From positions 1 through 41,987 of the forward strand of contig DXAM01000082.1 in assembly GCA_019117025.1 (NCBI GenBank): a stretch of 41,987 bases of DNA. The letters are read 5' to 3'. Shown piece after piece: positions 29,096-37,435 of the stretch. Numbering within the stretch: the stretch's first letter is position 1; each line of letters starts with the position of its first letter. The stretch is from Candidatus Microbacterium stercoravium. GTDB taxonomy: Bacteria; Actinomycetota; Actinomycetes; Actinomycetales; Microbacteriaceae. The notes under the pieces are model-generated. The model was not told where the DNA came from, did no database searches, and saw only the letters and a program-made list of their open reading frames with translations. The position numbers were made by a program, and so were the translations under genes.

Positions 29096-29991
29096 GCTCC
29101 GTTCTCTATGACGTGCCGGGGCCCCGTGCCCAGCGGCGCAACACGATCCTCGCGGTCATCACGACCGTGGTGGTCGTCGCGATCGTGGCGTTCGTGATCT
29201 GGCGCTTCACGCTCAGCGGCCAGTTCGAGGCGTCGAAGTGGAACGTGTTCACCTACACGACGGTGTGGGTGCAGATCGGCTCGATGCTGCTCAACACGCT
29301 CAAGGCGTTCGCCGCCGCGGCCGTGCTGAGCCTGGCGGTGGGGTTCATCCTCGCGATCGGTCGGCTGTCCGAGCACAAGTGGGTGCGCATGCCCGTCGCC
29401 GTCATCACCGAGGCCTTCCGTGCGATCCCGGTGCTCGTGCTGATGATGATCCTGTACTACGGGCTTCCGACGCTCGGCGTCAAGATGGAGCCGTACTGGG
29501 CGGTCGTGCTCGCGCTCATGATCTACAACGGCGCGGTCCTCGCGGAGGCGATGCGCGCGGGGGTCGAATCCCTCCCTCGCGGCCAGAAGGAAGCCGGCTA
29601 CGCGATCGGCCTGCGCAAGAGCGGCGTGATGATGCTGATCCTGCTGCCGCAGGCCGTGCGCGCCATGCTGCCCGTGATCATCGCGCAGCTCGTCGTGACG
29701 ATGAAGGATACGGCGCTCGGATTCCTCATCACCTATCACGAGCTGCTCTACTACGCGAAGCTCCTCAGCACGCAGCCGGGGCGTCCGATCCTCCAGGCGG
29801 CGTTCATCATCGGTGGCATCTACATCGTGATGTGCCTGCTGCTGTCATGGTTCGCGAACTGGCTGGAGAAGCGCACGCACCGGTCGCCGAAGAACCCGCA
29901 CGCGGCGCAGAACGACCCTGCTGCCGACGACGAGGCCACGATGACGTCGGTCATCGCGGCTCAGGACATCGGCCGCGGACTCAAGCCGTAG
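29092..29991 (+). CDS. gluD: Amino acid ABC transporter permease
   Basis: TEAFRAIPVLVLMMILYYGLP, AEAMRAGVESLPRGQKEAGYAIGL (EAA loop); ATGA overlap with gluC. Confidence 0.92.
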   Translation: MSSVLYDVPGPRAQRRNTILAVITTVVVVAIVAFVIWRFTLSGQFEASKWNVFTYTTVWVQIGSMLLNTLKAFAAAAVLSLAVGFILAIGRLSEHKWVRMPVAVITEAFRAIPVLVLMMILYYGLPTLGVKMEPYWAVVLALMIYNGAVLAEAMRAGVESLPRGQKEAGYAIGLRKSGVMMLILLPQAVRAMLPVIIAQLVVTMKDTALGFLITYHELLYYAKLLSTQPGRPILQAAFIIGGIYIVMCLLLSWFANWLEKRTHRSPKNPHAAQNDPAADDEATMTSVIAAQDIGRGLKP

Positions 29992-30004
29992 CGGTGCGGC
30001 ACGG

Positions 30005-30037
30005 GCGGGGCGAGCGCGATTGATGCGCTCGCCCCGC
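30005..30037 (+). terminator. Terminator-like hairpin after gluD
   Basis: GCGGGGCGAGCGC-GATTGAT-GCGCTCGCCCCGC, 13-bp perfect stem. Confidence 0.8.
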
Positions 30038-30055
30038 TTCCGTCATACTGGAGGC

Positions 30056-31465
30056 ATGCGTTCTCTTCCGCGTACGTCGACGTCTCTCCGCGCGCGGCTC
30101 CTCGTCGCCGTCGCCGCCGCTGCCATGCTCGCGAGCGTGTTCGTCCCGCAGGCCGCGACGGCCGATGCCGCGGCCGACGAGGCTCCGATATCCGCTACGG
30201 ATATTCCGACGCCCGATGCCGGCGACTACGAGGGGTCGACGGGGGAGGACGAAGCGAATCCCGGCAGCTATGCCGAGACGCAGGAAGCACTGCTGCAGGC
30301 CGACACGCTCAAGGGATTCGACCCGGGCAATCTCATCAGCGACCAGAAGATGTACACGTCGGGCACCATGTCGACGGCGCAGATCCAGCGCTTCCTCGAT
30401 GGCAAGGTTACGACATGCCAGTCCGGGTACACGTGCCTGAAGGACTTCACCCAGACCACGAGGACGAAGGCGGCGAACTCGTACTGCTCCGGCACCTACC
30501 AGGGGGCATCGCGGGAGTCGGCCGCCGCCATCATCTCCAAGGCATCGAAGGCCTGCGGCGTCAGCGAGAAGGTGCTGCTCGTGATGCTCCAGAAGGAGCA
30601 GGGCCTCGTCACGCACGTCTGGCCGAGCGACTGGCGGTACCGCATCGCGATGGGCTACGGCTGCCCCGACGGCGCAGCCTGCGACGCGCAGTACTTCGGC
30701 TTCCAGAACCAGGTGTACATGGCGGCGAAGCAGCTTAGGCGGTACACGCTCGACGATGCCTTCAACTGGTACCCGGTCGGCAGGACGTCTCAGGTGCGCT
30801 GGCACCCGAACGCCTCGTGCGGTTCCGGACCCGTGACGATCCGAAACAATGCCACCGCGGCGCTGTACTACTACACGCCCTATCAGCCGAACCGCGCCGC
30901 GCTCGCGGCCGGCTACGGAGCTGCGAACGATGCCTGCGCGTCGTACGGCAACCGCAACTTCGTGAACTACTACACCGATTGGTTCGGCGGTTCGGGCGGC
31001 GGTTCCGCCGGCAGCGGGCAGCCGGCGGCGACCAGCGTGCACCGCTTCTGGTCGTCGACGTTCGACAACGCGCACTTCTACACCGCGAACGCCCAGGAGG
31101 CGCAGAAGCTGCGCTCGAGCGACCGCAATTGGGTGTATGAGGGCACCGACTTCCGCGTATGGCCCGCATCGAACGGATCCTGCCGCGAGGGCTCGGTCGC
31201 GGTCCACCGGTTCTGGTCGTCGCCGTTCGAATCGCACTTCTTCACCGCGAACTCGGCCGAGGCACAGCACGTGCGCGCGTCGGATCGCAACTGGACGTAC
31301 GAGGGCCTCGCGTTCTGCACCGCGAAGTCGGGCACGCCGGTGTATCGGTTCTGGAGCGAGAAGTTCGATAAGCACTTCTACACGGCGAACCAGTCCGAGG
31401 CGAACTCGCTGAGGCGCACCGACCCGAACTGGACGTTCGAGGGCACCGCGTTCTACGCGCCGTGA
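30056..31465 (+). CDS. Secreted protein: actinobacterial Cys-containing domain plus three C-terminal DUF5648-like repeats
   Basis: Sec-like signal (SLRARLLVAVAAAAMLASVFVPQAATADA); VSEKVLLVMLQKEQGLVTHVWPSDWRYRIAMGYGCPDGAACDAQYFGFQNQVY; three (H/Y)RFW...HF(Y/F)TAN...E...R..D.NW.(Y/F)EG..F repeats. Confidence 0.8.
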   Translation: MRSLPRTSTSLRARLLVAVAAAAMLASVFVPQAATADAAADEAPISATDIPTPDAGDYEGSTGEDEANPGSYAETQEALLQADTLKGFDPGNLISDQKMYTSGTMSTAQIQRFLDGKVTTCQSGYTCLKDFTQTTRTKAANSYCSGTYQGASRESAAAIISKASKACGVSEKVLLVMLQKEQGLVTHVWPSDWRYRIAMGYGCPDGAACDAQYFGFQNQVYMAAKQLRRYTLDDAFNWYPVGRTSQVRWHPNASCGSGPVTIRNNATAALYYYTPYQPNRAALAAGYGAANDACASYGNRNFVNYYTDWFGGSGGGSAGSGQPAATSVHRFWSSTFDNAHFYTANAQEAQKLRSSDRNWVYEGTDFRVWPASNGSCREGSVAVHRFWSSPFESHFFTANSAEAQHVRASDRNWTYEGLAFCTAKSGTPVYRFWSEKFDKHFYTANQSEANSLRRTDPNWTFEGTAFYAP

Positions 31466-31496
31466 CCGTCAGGCGCGGCCGGTAGACTCGCTTCTC

Positions 31497-32537
31497 GTGT
31501 CTGACGTACCCGAGATCACTCCCGAAGCGGTGGAGACCGCCGTCGCCGATGCGCTCGCAGCCGTCGCCGATGCCCCCGATACCGCGGCGCTGAAACAGGC
31601 CCGATCCGCGCACCAGGGCGAGGGCAGCCCGCTCGCGGCCCTCAACGCCCAGATGCGCCACGTGGCGAAGGAGCACAAGGCCGAAGCCGGCAAGCTCGTC
31701 GGCCAGGCCCGCGGCCGCGTGAACCAGGCGTTCGCGGCGCGCGAGGAGGAGCTCAAGGCCGTGGAGGATGCCGCGCGGCTCGAGGCGGAGCGCCTCGACA
31801 TCACGGCGATTCCGAGCCGCACTCGTGCCGGCGCCCGCCACCCCGTCGCGCTCATGCAGGAGACGATCAGCGACCTGTTCGTGGGAATGGGATGGGAGAT
31901 CGCCGAGGGGCCCGAGCTCGAGCACGAGTGGTTCAACTTCGACTCGCTGAACCTCGACGAGGATCACCCCGCGCGCCAGGAGCAGGACACCTTCTTCGTC
32001 GATCCGGTGGAGCGACACCTGGTGATGCGCACGCAGACGAGCCCCGTGCAGATGCGCACCATGCTCGAGCGCGACGTGCCGATCTACGTGCTCTCGCCCG
32101 GCAAGGTCGCGCGCACCGACGAGTTCGACGCGACGCACCTGCCCGTGTTCACGCAGGCCGAAGGCCTCGTCGTCGACAAGGGCATCACGATGGCGCACCT
32201 CAAGGGCACGCTCGACCACGTCGCCAAGCAGCTCTTCGGCGAGCAGGCCGAGACCCGTCTGCGCACGAACCACTTCCCGTTCACCGAGCCGAGCGCGGAG
32301 TTCGATCTGTGGCACCCGACCTTCACGGGCGGCGCTCGCTGGATCGAATGGGGCGGCTGCGGCATGGTCAACCCGAACGTGCTGCGCGCGGCCGGGATCG
32401 ACCCGGAGGCGTACAGCGGTTTCGCCTTCGGAATCGGCATCGAGCGGGCGCTGATGTTCCGCAGCGACGTACAGGACATGCGCGACATGGCAGAGGGCGA
32501 TGTGCGCTTCAGCGAGCAGTTCGGGATGGTGATCTGA
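31497..32537 (+). CDS. pheS: Phenylalanine-tRNA ligase alpha subunit
   Basis: RHPVALMQETISDLFVGMGWEIAEGPELEHEWFNFDSLNLDEDHPARQEQDTFF and GFAFGIGIERALMFR. Confidence 0.97.
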   Translation: MSDVPEITPEAVETAVADALAAVADAPDTAALKQARSAHQGEGSPLAALNAQMRHVAKEHKAEAGKLVGQARGRVNQAFAAREEELKAVEDAARLEAERLDITAIPSRTRAGARHPVALMQETISDLFVGMGWEIAEGPELEHEWFNFDSLNLDEDHPARQEQDTFFVDPVERHLVMRTQTSPVQMRTMLERDVPIYVLSPGKVARTDEFDATHLPVFTQAEGLVVDKGITMAHLKGTLDHVAKQLFGEQAETRLRTNHFPFTEPSAEFDLWHPTFTGGARWIEWGGCGMVNPNVLRAAGIDPEAYSGFAFGIGIERALMFRSDVQDMRDMAEGDVRFSEQFGMVI

Positions 32538-35041
32538 TGCGCGTTCCGCTCTCATGGCTGCGCGAGAACGTCGAGATGGCGGACGGTACGACGCCCGACG
32601 ATGTGTTCGCATCGCTCGTATCGGTCGGCTTCGAAGAGGAAGAGGCCATCGGCTTCGATGTGACCGGACCGGTCGTCGTCGGCCAGGTGATCTCGTTCGA
32701 GGTCGAGCCGCAGAAGAACGGCAAGCTCATCCGCTGGTGCCAGGTCGACGTCGGCGAGGCGCACGGCGGCGTGCGGGGGATCATCTGCGGCGCTCAGAAC
32801 TTCGAGCCGGGCGACAAGATCGTGGCGACGCTTCCGGGAGCGGTGCTCCCGGGCCCGTTCCCGATCGCCGCGCGGAAGACGTACGGACACACCTCCGACG
32901 GCATGATCGCGTCGGCCAAGGAGCTCGGCCTCGGCGACGATCATGACGGCATCATCCGGCTGACCGAGTGGGGCCTCGATCCCGACGTCGGCACCGATGC
33001 GATCGCGCTCCTCGGCCTCGACGACGTGGCCGTCGACGTCAACGTCACCCCCGATCGCGGCTATGCGCTGTCGGTCCGCGGTCTTGCCCGCGAGTACGCG
33101 CTCGCGACGGACACCCCGTTCGAGGATCCGGCAGACCGCCCGGCGGCTGAGCTCGCGGTGGGCGACGGGTTCTCCCTGACGATCGACGACCGGCGTCCGG
33201 TGCGTGGCAGCACCGGTGTCAAGCAGTTCGTCGTGCGCACGGTCGACGGCGTCGACGCATCGCGCCCGACGCCGCCGTGGATGCGTTCGCGCCTGCTGCT
33301 CGCGGGGATCCGCCCGCTCGGGCTGCTCATCGACATCACGAACTACGTGATGATCGAGCTCGGCAACCCCATCCACGGCTACGACGCCGACCGGCTGTCG
33401 GGCGGCATCACGGTGCGCCGCGCAGAGCAGGGCGAGAAGCTCACGACCCTCGACGGGACCGAGCGCTCGCTCAGCGACGAAGACCTGCTGATCACCGACG
33501 AGTCGGGCCCCATCGGCCTGGCGGGCGTGATGGGCGGCCGGACGACCGAGCTGAACGACGACACGACGAACGTCGTCGTCGAGGCGGCGGCCTTCGACCA
33601 GGTGTCCATCGCGCGCACCGCGCGGCGGCACAAGCTGCCCAGCGAGGCGTCCAAGCGCTTCGAGCGCGGCGTGGACCCGCTCGTCGCGCACGCTGCGGCC
33701 CAGCGGGTCGTCGAGCTGATGGTGGAGCTCGCGGGCGGCACGGCGGGAACGATCGGCACCGACCTCGTCTACGCGCACGAAGACGTGACGATCGATCTGC
33801 CCGAACGATTCGCCGGCGACCTCGTAGGGGTCGATTATGCGGCGGAGCGCCAGCAGCAGATCCTCGAACAGATCGGCTGCGCTGTCGTGCGCACGCGCGA
33901 CGGGTTCGCCGTCACGGCACCGACCTGGCGCCCCGACCTCACCGACAAGTGGACGCTGGTCGAGGAGATCGCGCGCGTGGACGGGCTCGAGCGCATCCCG
34001 TCGATCCTGCCGACCCCGCCTTCGGGTCGCGGCTACACCCGCGCGCAGAGCGCGAGGCGCCGCGTCGCCGATGCGCTCGCGGCGACGGGGCTCGTCGAGG
34101 CGATCGCGTTCCCGTTCGTGAGCGAGAACGACAACGAGCTGTTCGGATCGGCCTCGGGCGAGCCGGCGCCGGCCATGCGGCTCGCGAACGCGCTCGACCA
34201 GACGGCGCCCTTCCTGCGCCGGTCGCTCGTTCCGGGACTCGTCTCGATCGCGCACCGCAACCTCGCACGCGGCGTGCACGACCTGTCGCTGTTCGAGATC
34301 GGCAGCGTCTTCCTGCCGGAGCCGGGCGTGACGTACGGCACCGACTTCAACCTGCCGCGGGCCGTGCGGCCGACACACGCGCAGCTGGCCGCGATCCAGG
34401 CGTCGATCCCCCCGCAGCCGCGCTGCGCTGCGCTGCTGTTCGCGGGCGACATCTCCGCCAAGCAGCCCGGCCGCCCGGCCGAGGCCGCCGGGCTGTCGTC
34501 GGCGCTCGACGCCGTGCGCACCATCGGCGAGGCCGTCGGCGCGGTCATCGAGGTCGTGCAGACCGAGCGCGCGGCGCTGCACCCGGGCCGTGCGGGTGCG
34601 CTCGTCGTCGCGGGAGAGCACGTCGGCTATGTCGGCGAGCTGCACCCCGATGTGGCGAAGGATGCCGATCTGGCGGGGCGCGTCACGATCGCCGAGCTCG
34701 ACCTCGACCGTGTGATCGCGCTCGCGTGCGACCGCGTCACTGCCTCCGGGCTGTCGACGTACACCGCTGCGACGCAGGACGTCTCGCTCGTGGTGCCGGC
34801 CGAGACCCCCGCGGCCGCGGTGCGGGCCGCGCTCGTCGAGGGCGCGGGCGAGCTCCTCGAGAGCACACGCCTGGTCGACGACTACCGGGGCCAGGGCGTC
34901 GCAGACGGCGAGAAGTCCCTCACCTTCGCGCTGCTGTTCCGGGCATCGGATCGCACGCTGACGGCCGCAGAGGCCTCGGAAGCGAAGATGGCCGGTGTCG
35001 CGGTCGCGGAAGAGCGCTTCGGCGCGAAGATCCGCGACTGA
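32537..35041 (+). CDS. pheT: Phenylalanine-tRNA ligase beta subunit
   Basis: MRVPLSWLRENVEM, ICGAQNFEPGDKIVATLPGAVLPGPFPI, ITNYVMIELGNPIHGYDADRL, C-terminal YRGQGVADGEKSLTFALLFRASDRTLT. Confidence 0.97.
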   Translation: MRVPLSWLRENVEMADGTTPDDVFASLVSVGFEEEEAIGFDVTGPVVVGQVISFEVEPQKNGKLIRWCQVDVGEAHGGVRGIICGAQNFEPGDKIVATLPGAVLPGPFPIAARKTYGHTSDGMIASAKELGLGDDHDGIIRLTEWGLDPDVGTDAIALLGLDDVAVDVNVTPDRGYALSVRGLAREYALATDTPFEDPADRPAAELAVGDGFSLTIDDRRPVRGSTGVKQFVVRTVDGVDASRPTPPWMRSRLLLAGIRPLGLLIDITNYVMIELGNPIHGYDADRLSGGITVRRAEQGEKLTTLDGTERSLSDEDLLITDESGPIGLAGVMGGRTTELNDDTTNVVVEAAAFDQVSIARTARRHKLPSEASKRFERGVDPLVAHAAAQRVVELMVELAGGTAGTIGTDLVYAHEDVTIDLPERFAGDLVGVDYAAERQQQILEQIGCAVVRTRDGFAVTAPTWRPDLTDKWTLVEEIARVDGLERIPSILPTPPSGRGYTRAQSARRRVADALAATGLVEAIAFPFVSENDNELFGSASGEPAPAMRLANALDQTAPFLRRSLVPGLVSIAHRNLARGVHDLSLFEIGSVFLPEPGVTYGTDFNLPRAVRPTHAQLAAIQASIPPQPRCAALLFAGDISAKQPGRPAEAAGLSSALDAVRTIGEAVGAVIEVVQTERAALHPGRAGALVVAGEHVGYVGELHPDVAKDADLAGRVTIAELDLDRVIALACDRVTASGLSTYTAATQDVSLVVPAETPAAAVRAALVEGAGELLESTRLVDDYRGQGVADGEKSLTFALLFRASDRTLTAAEASEAKMAGVAVAEERFGAKIRD

Positions 35042-35051
35042 TGCTCGGATG

Positions 35052-35086
35052 AAGGGCGAGGGATCCGCGGATCCCTCGCCCTTTTT
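35052..35086 (+). terminator. Intrinsic terminator after pheT
   Basis: 32-nt perfect palindrome AAGGGCGAGGGATCCG|CGGATCCCTCGCCCTT followed by TTT. Confidence 0.92.
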
Positions 35087-35165
35087 CGCGCGCCGTGCGC
35101 ACCGCGGATCCACGCCGCATCTGACCGAACTCATGGCGTTCTCCGAGCACGGCGTCAGGAGTTTG

Positions 35166-35357
35166 ATAGCGTCGTGTGGTGCCCGCGCGATTGCGCGGGG
35201 GTGAGGGTAGAGCGCTGTGAGCGCTCCCGCACCGCGATCGCCGTGACACAGACGCGCGCGTCGTCGCGATTCCGTTTCCGGCTGTTCTGCGCGCCAGCGC
35301 GCGCGGCGGCCGGACCATTTACGAGAGGAGGAGCACCCCGGGTCATTCGCTCCTCTT
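35166..35357 (+). promoter_or_regulatory. Structured leader upstream of the SSS symporter
   Basis: TAGCGT (35166) -10-like; hairpins CCCGCGC-GATT-GCGCGGG (35182-35199), GAGCGCT-GTG-AGCGCTC (35210-35226), AGGAGGAGC/GCTCCTCTT (35326-35357) occluding AGGAGG. Confidence 0.5.
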
Positions 35358-35442
35358 GTGACGGCAGCAGTGGCCCAGGTTCGTATTCGTCAATCGCGCG
35401 CGGCCGTTCGTGCTGCGCGGCAAGAGAAAGGGACACGCCTCC

Positions 35443-37110
35443 GTGGGCGACCTCCAACAGATCGCATGGCCCGTCGTGGTCATCCTCATGCTCGTCTTCT
35501 TCGGCGGCAGCTTCTACATGTCGGTCCGCATCTCCCGTAAGAAGGAGAACGCCGATGGCTATATGACCGGAGGCGGCAAGATCGGCTTCGGAATCTCGGC
35601 CGCATCGATGACCGCCACCTGGATCTGGGCTTCGTCGATGTACGCATCGGCGACATCCGGCTACCAGTTCGGCATCTCCGGCCCCATCCACTACGGGCTG
35701 TGGGGCGCGCTGATGATCCTGCTCATCTACCCGTTCGGGAAGCGGATCCGTGCGGTCGCGCCCAATGCGCACACGATCGCCGAGGTGATGTTCGCGCGCC
35801 ACGGCCGCTCCAGCCAGCTGATGCTCGCGGGCTCCAACGTGCTCGGCAGTCTCATCAGCCTCACGTCGAACCTCATCGCGGGCGGCGCGCTCATCTCGCT
35901 GCTGTCGCCGTTCACGTTCACGCAGGGCATCCTCGCCATCGGCGCGGGCGTACTGCTCTACACGCTGTGGTCGGGCTTCCGCTCGTCCGTGCTGACCGAT
36001 TTCGCGCAGGTCATCGCGATGCTCGGTGCGGTCGTCGTGATCGTTCCTGTCGTGTTCTTCGCCGCCGGCGGCCCGGACCTGTTCGAGCAGGGGGCGTCGA
36101 ACCTCACGGCTGAGCAGGCGAACTTCTTCTCCTCGAAGGCGTTCTTCGAGCAGGGCGCGCCCTACATCGCCGCCGTGCTCGCCTATGCGATCGGCAACCA
36201 GACGATCGCGCAGCGGCTGTTCGCGGTGCGCGAGGATCTCATCAAGAAGACGTTCGTGACCGCGACGGTTGGCTACGGCGCGACGATCATCGGCGTCGGA
36301 ATGCTCGGCGTCATCGCGCTCTACGCAGGGATCGTTCCGCTCGAGGGAGACGTCAACAACCTCATCCCGCAGATGGCGGCGACCTATCTCGGCCCGGTGC
36401 TCATCTGCCTGTTCTTCGTGATGATCATCGGCTCCCTCTCGTCGACGGCCGACTCCGACCTGACGGCGCTGTCGTCGATCATCATGGCCGACGTGTACGG
36501 GCAGAATGTGGCCGGCAAGCGCAACGCGGATCCGAAGACGATGCTGCTCGTCGGTCGCGTCACGATGATCGTCGCGGTCGTCGCCGCGCTGTGCTTCGCG
36601 TCGATCCAGTTCAGCATCCTCGACCTCCTGGTCTTCGTGGGTGCGCTGTGGGGTGCGCTCGTGTTCCCGGTGATCTCGAGCTTCTATTGGAACCGCGTGA
36701 CGAACACGGCGTTCACGGTGTCGGTTCTCGTCGCGTTGGCCGCGTTCCTGCCGGTGCGCTTCGAGTGGATCGAACTCTCCGGCGGCGTCGGCATCGTCAG
36801 CGACGTCTTCTCGACGATCGGCATCGGCGTGGTCCTGGGGCTCATGGCGTTCGGGTTCTTCGGCCTTCGAACCGGCCTCGTGATCGGGATCGTGGCGACA
36901 CTCGCGTCGGCCCCGTTCGCGATCGGCTTCCTGCACACCTATCCCGTGCTGTCGGGGTCGCTGATCGCCTACGGCGTCAGCACCATCGTGTGCGTGGCGA
37001 TCACCCTCGCAAGCCGGGTGAAGCGGTTCGACTTCGACCTCATCAAGGAGCGCACGGGATCATTCGATCCGGAAGCGCCGGCCGTCGAAACGGAAGGAGT
37101 CGTGCGATGA
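35443..37110 (+). CDS. Sodium:solute symporter (SSS) family protein (GTG 35443 preferred over 35410)
   Basis: Many TM segments; SVRISRKKENADGYMTGGGKIGFGISAASMTATWIWASSMYASATSGYQFG and IGSLSSTADSDLTALSSIIMADVY. Confidence 0.88.
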   Translation: MGDLQQIAWPVVVILMLVFFGGSFYMSVRISRKKENADGYMTGGGKIGFGISAASMTATWIWASSMYASATSGYQFGISGPIHYGLWGALMILLIYPFGKRIRAVAPNAHTIAEVMFARHGRSSQLMLAGSNVLGSLISLTSNLIAGGALISLLSPFTFTQGILAIGAGVLLYTLWSGFRSSVLTDFAQVIAMLGAVVVIVPVVFFAAGGPDLFEQGASNLTAEQANFFSSKAFFEQGAPYIAAVLAYAIGNQTIAQRLFAVREDLIKKTFVTATVGYGATIIGVGMLGVIALYAGIVPLEGDVNNLIPQMAATYLGPVLICLFFVMIIGSLSSTADSDLTALSSIIMADVYGQNVAGKRNADPKTMLLVGRVTMIVAVVAALCFASIQFSILDLLVFVGALWGALVFPVISSFYWNRVTNTAFTVSVLVALAAFLPVRFEWIELSGGVGIVSDVFSTIGIGVVLGLMAFGFFGLRTGLVIGIVATLASAPFAIGFLHTYPVLSGSLIAYGVSTIVCVAITLASRVKRFDFDLIKERTGSFDPEAPAVETEGVVR

Positions 37111-37235
37111 CCCTCGCATTGACGCTGTATGTGCTGATCTGGCCCGTGATCGTCGCGGGCACCCTCGCCGTCCTGATCCGCGCGTTCGTCAAGGACGCGC
37201 GGGAAGCGAAGAGCAAGGGCGAGCAGATCATCTGA
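37107..37235 (+). CDS. 42-aa single-TM protein, putative symporter small subunit
   Basis: MTLALTLYVLIWPVIVAGTLAVLIRAFVKDAREAKSKGEQII; ATGA overlap with symporter stop; below the ORF-track size cutoff. Confidence 0.75.
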   Translation: MTLALTLYVLIWPVIVAGTLAVLIRAFVKDAREAKSKGEQII

Positions 37236-37248
37236 TCGCCGGTCATCG

Positions 37249-37285
37249 GGCTCCCACCGCGTTCTCCGCGGATCCGGTGGGAGCC
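37249..37285 (+). terminator. Terminator-like hairpin between symporter unit and arg operon
   Basis: GGCTCCCACCG (37249-37259) / CGGTGGGAGCC (37275-37285), 11-bp perfect stem. Confidence 0.75.
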
Positions 37286-37303
37286 TGGTGCTACCCTGGC
37301 CGC

Positions 37304-37372
37304 ATGCCTTGTCTGCTCCTGCGCCGTCGCGACCGCCGAATCTCGGCGGGTCGCCGGCCAGCGTGCGCGTAA
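37304..37372 (+). CDS. Candidate Arg-rich leader peptide upstream of argC (22 aa)
   Basis: MPCLLLRRRDRRISAGRRPACA, 7 Arg of 22; TACCCT (37292-37297) followed by 6 nt and ATG suggests a leaderless transcript. Confidence 0.5.
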   Translation: MPCLLLRRRDRRISAGRRPACA

Positions 37373-37435
37373 TCCGCGTCGCGTGAGCGGCCCGCCGTCA
37401 CGGTCAACCGCCCATCGCGCAATAAGGTAGAAGTC

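Noticed and set aside
30188-30204. ATATCCG-CTA-CGGATAT inverted repeat
   Set aside because: Lies inside the coding region of the secreted protein just after the signal peptide; no independent support for an operator.
31892-32536. Long N-terminal extension of the pheT ORF (1049 aa form)
   Set aside because: Extension is the out-of-frame reading of pheS; PheT begins at MRVPLSWLREN (32537).
32552-35134. 860-aa minus-strand ORF opposite pheT, and similar long antisense ORFs (e.g. 3871-5598, 13122-15041, 35155-36936, 38044-39609)
   Set aside because: Low-complexity Arg/Ala/Asp/Gly translations mirroring codon bias of well-identified genes; typical GC-rich artefacts with no recognisable domains.
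35182-35226. Mini-ykkC or other guanidine-type riboswitch from the tandem hairpins
   Set aside because: Loops GATT and GTG do not match the ACGR loops of mini-ykkC; no known riboswitch consensus recognised.
35358-35540. 60-aa GTG ORF in the symporter leader
   Set aside because: Runs into the symporter in another frame with Arg-rich low-complexity sequence; kept only as a possibility within the leader finding, not annotated as a gene.
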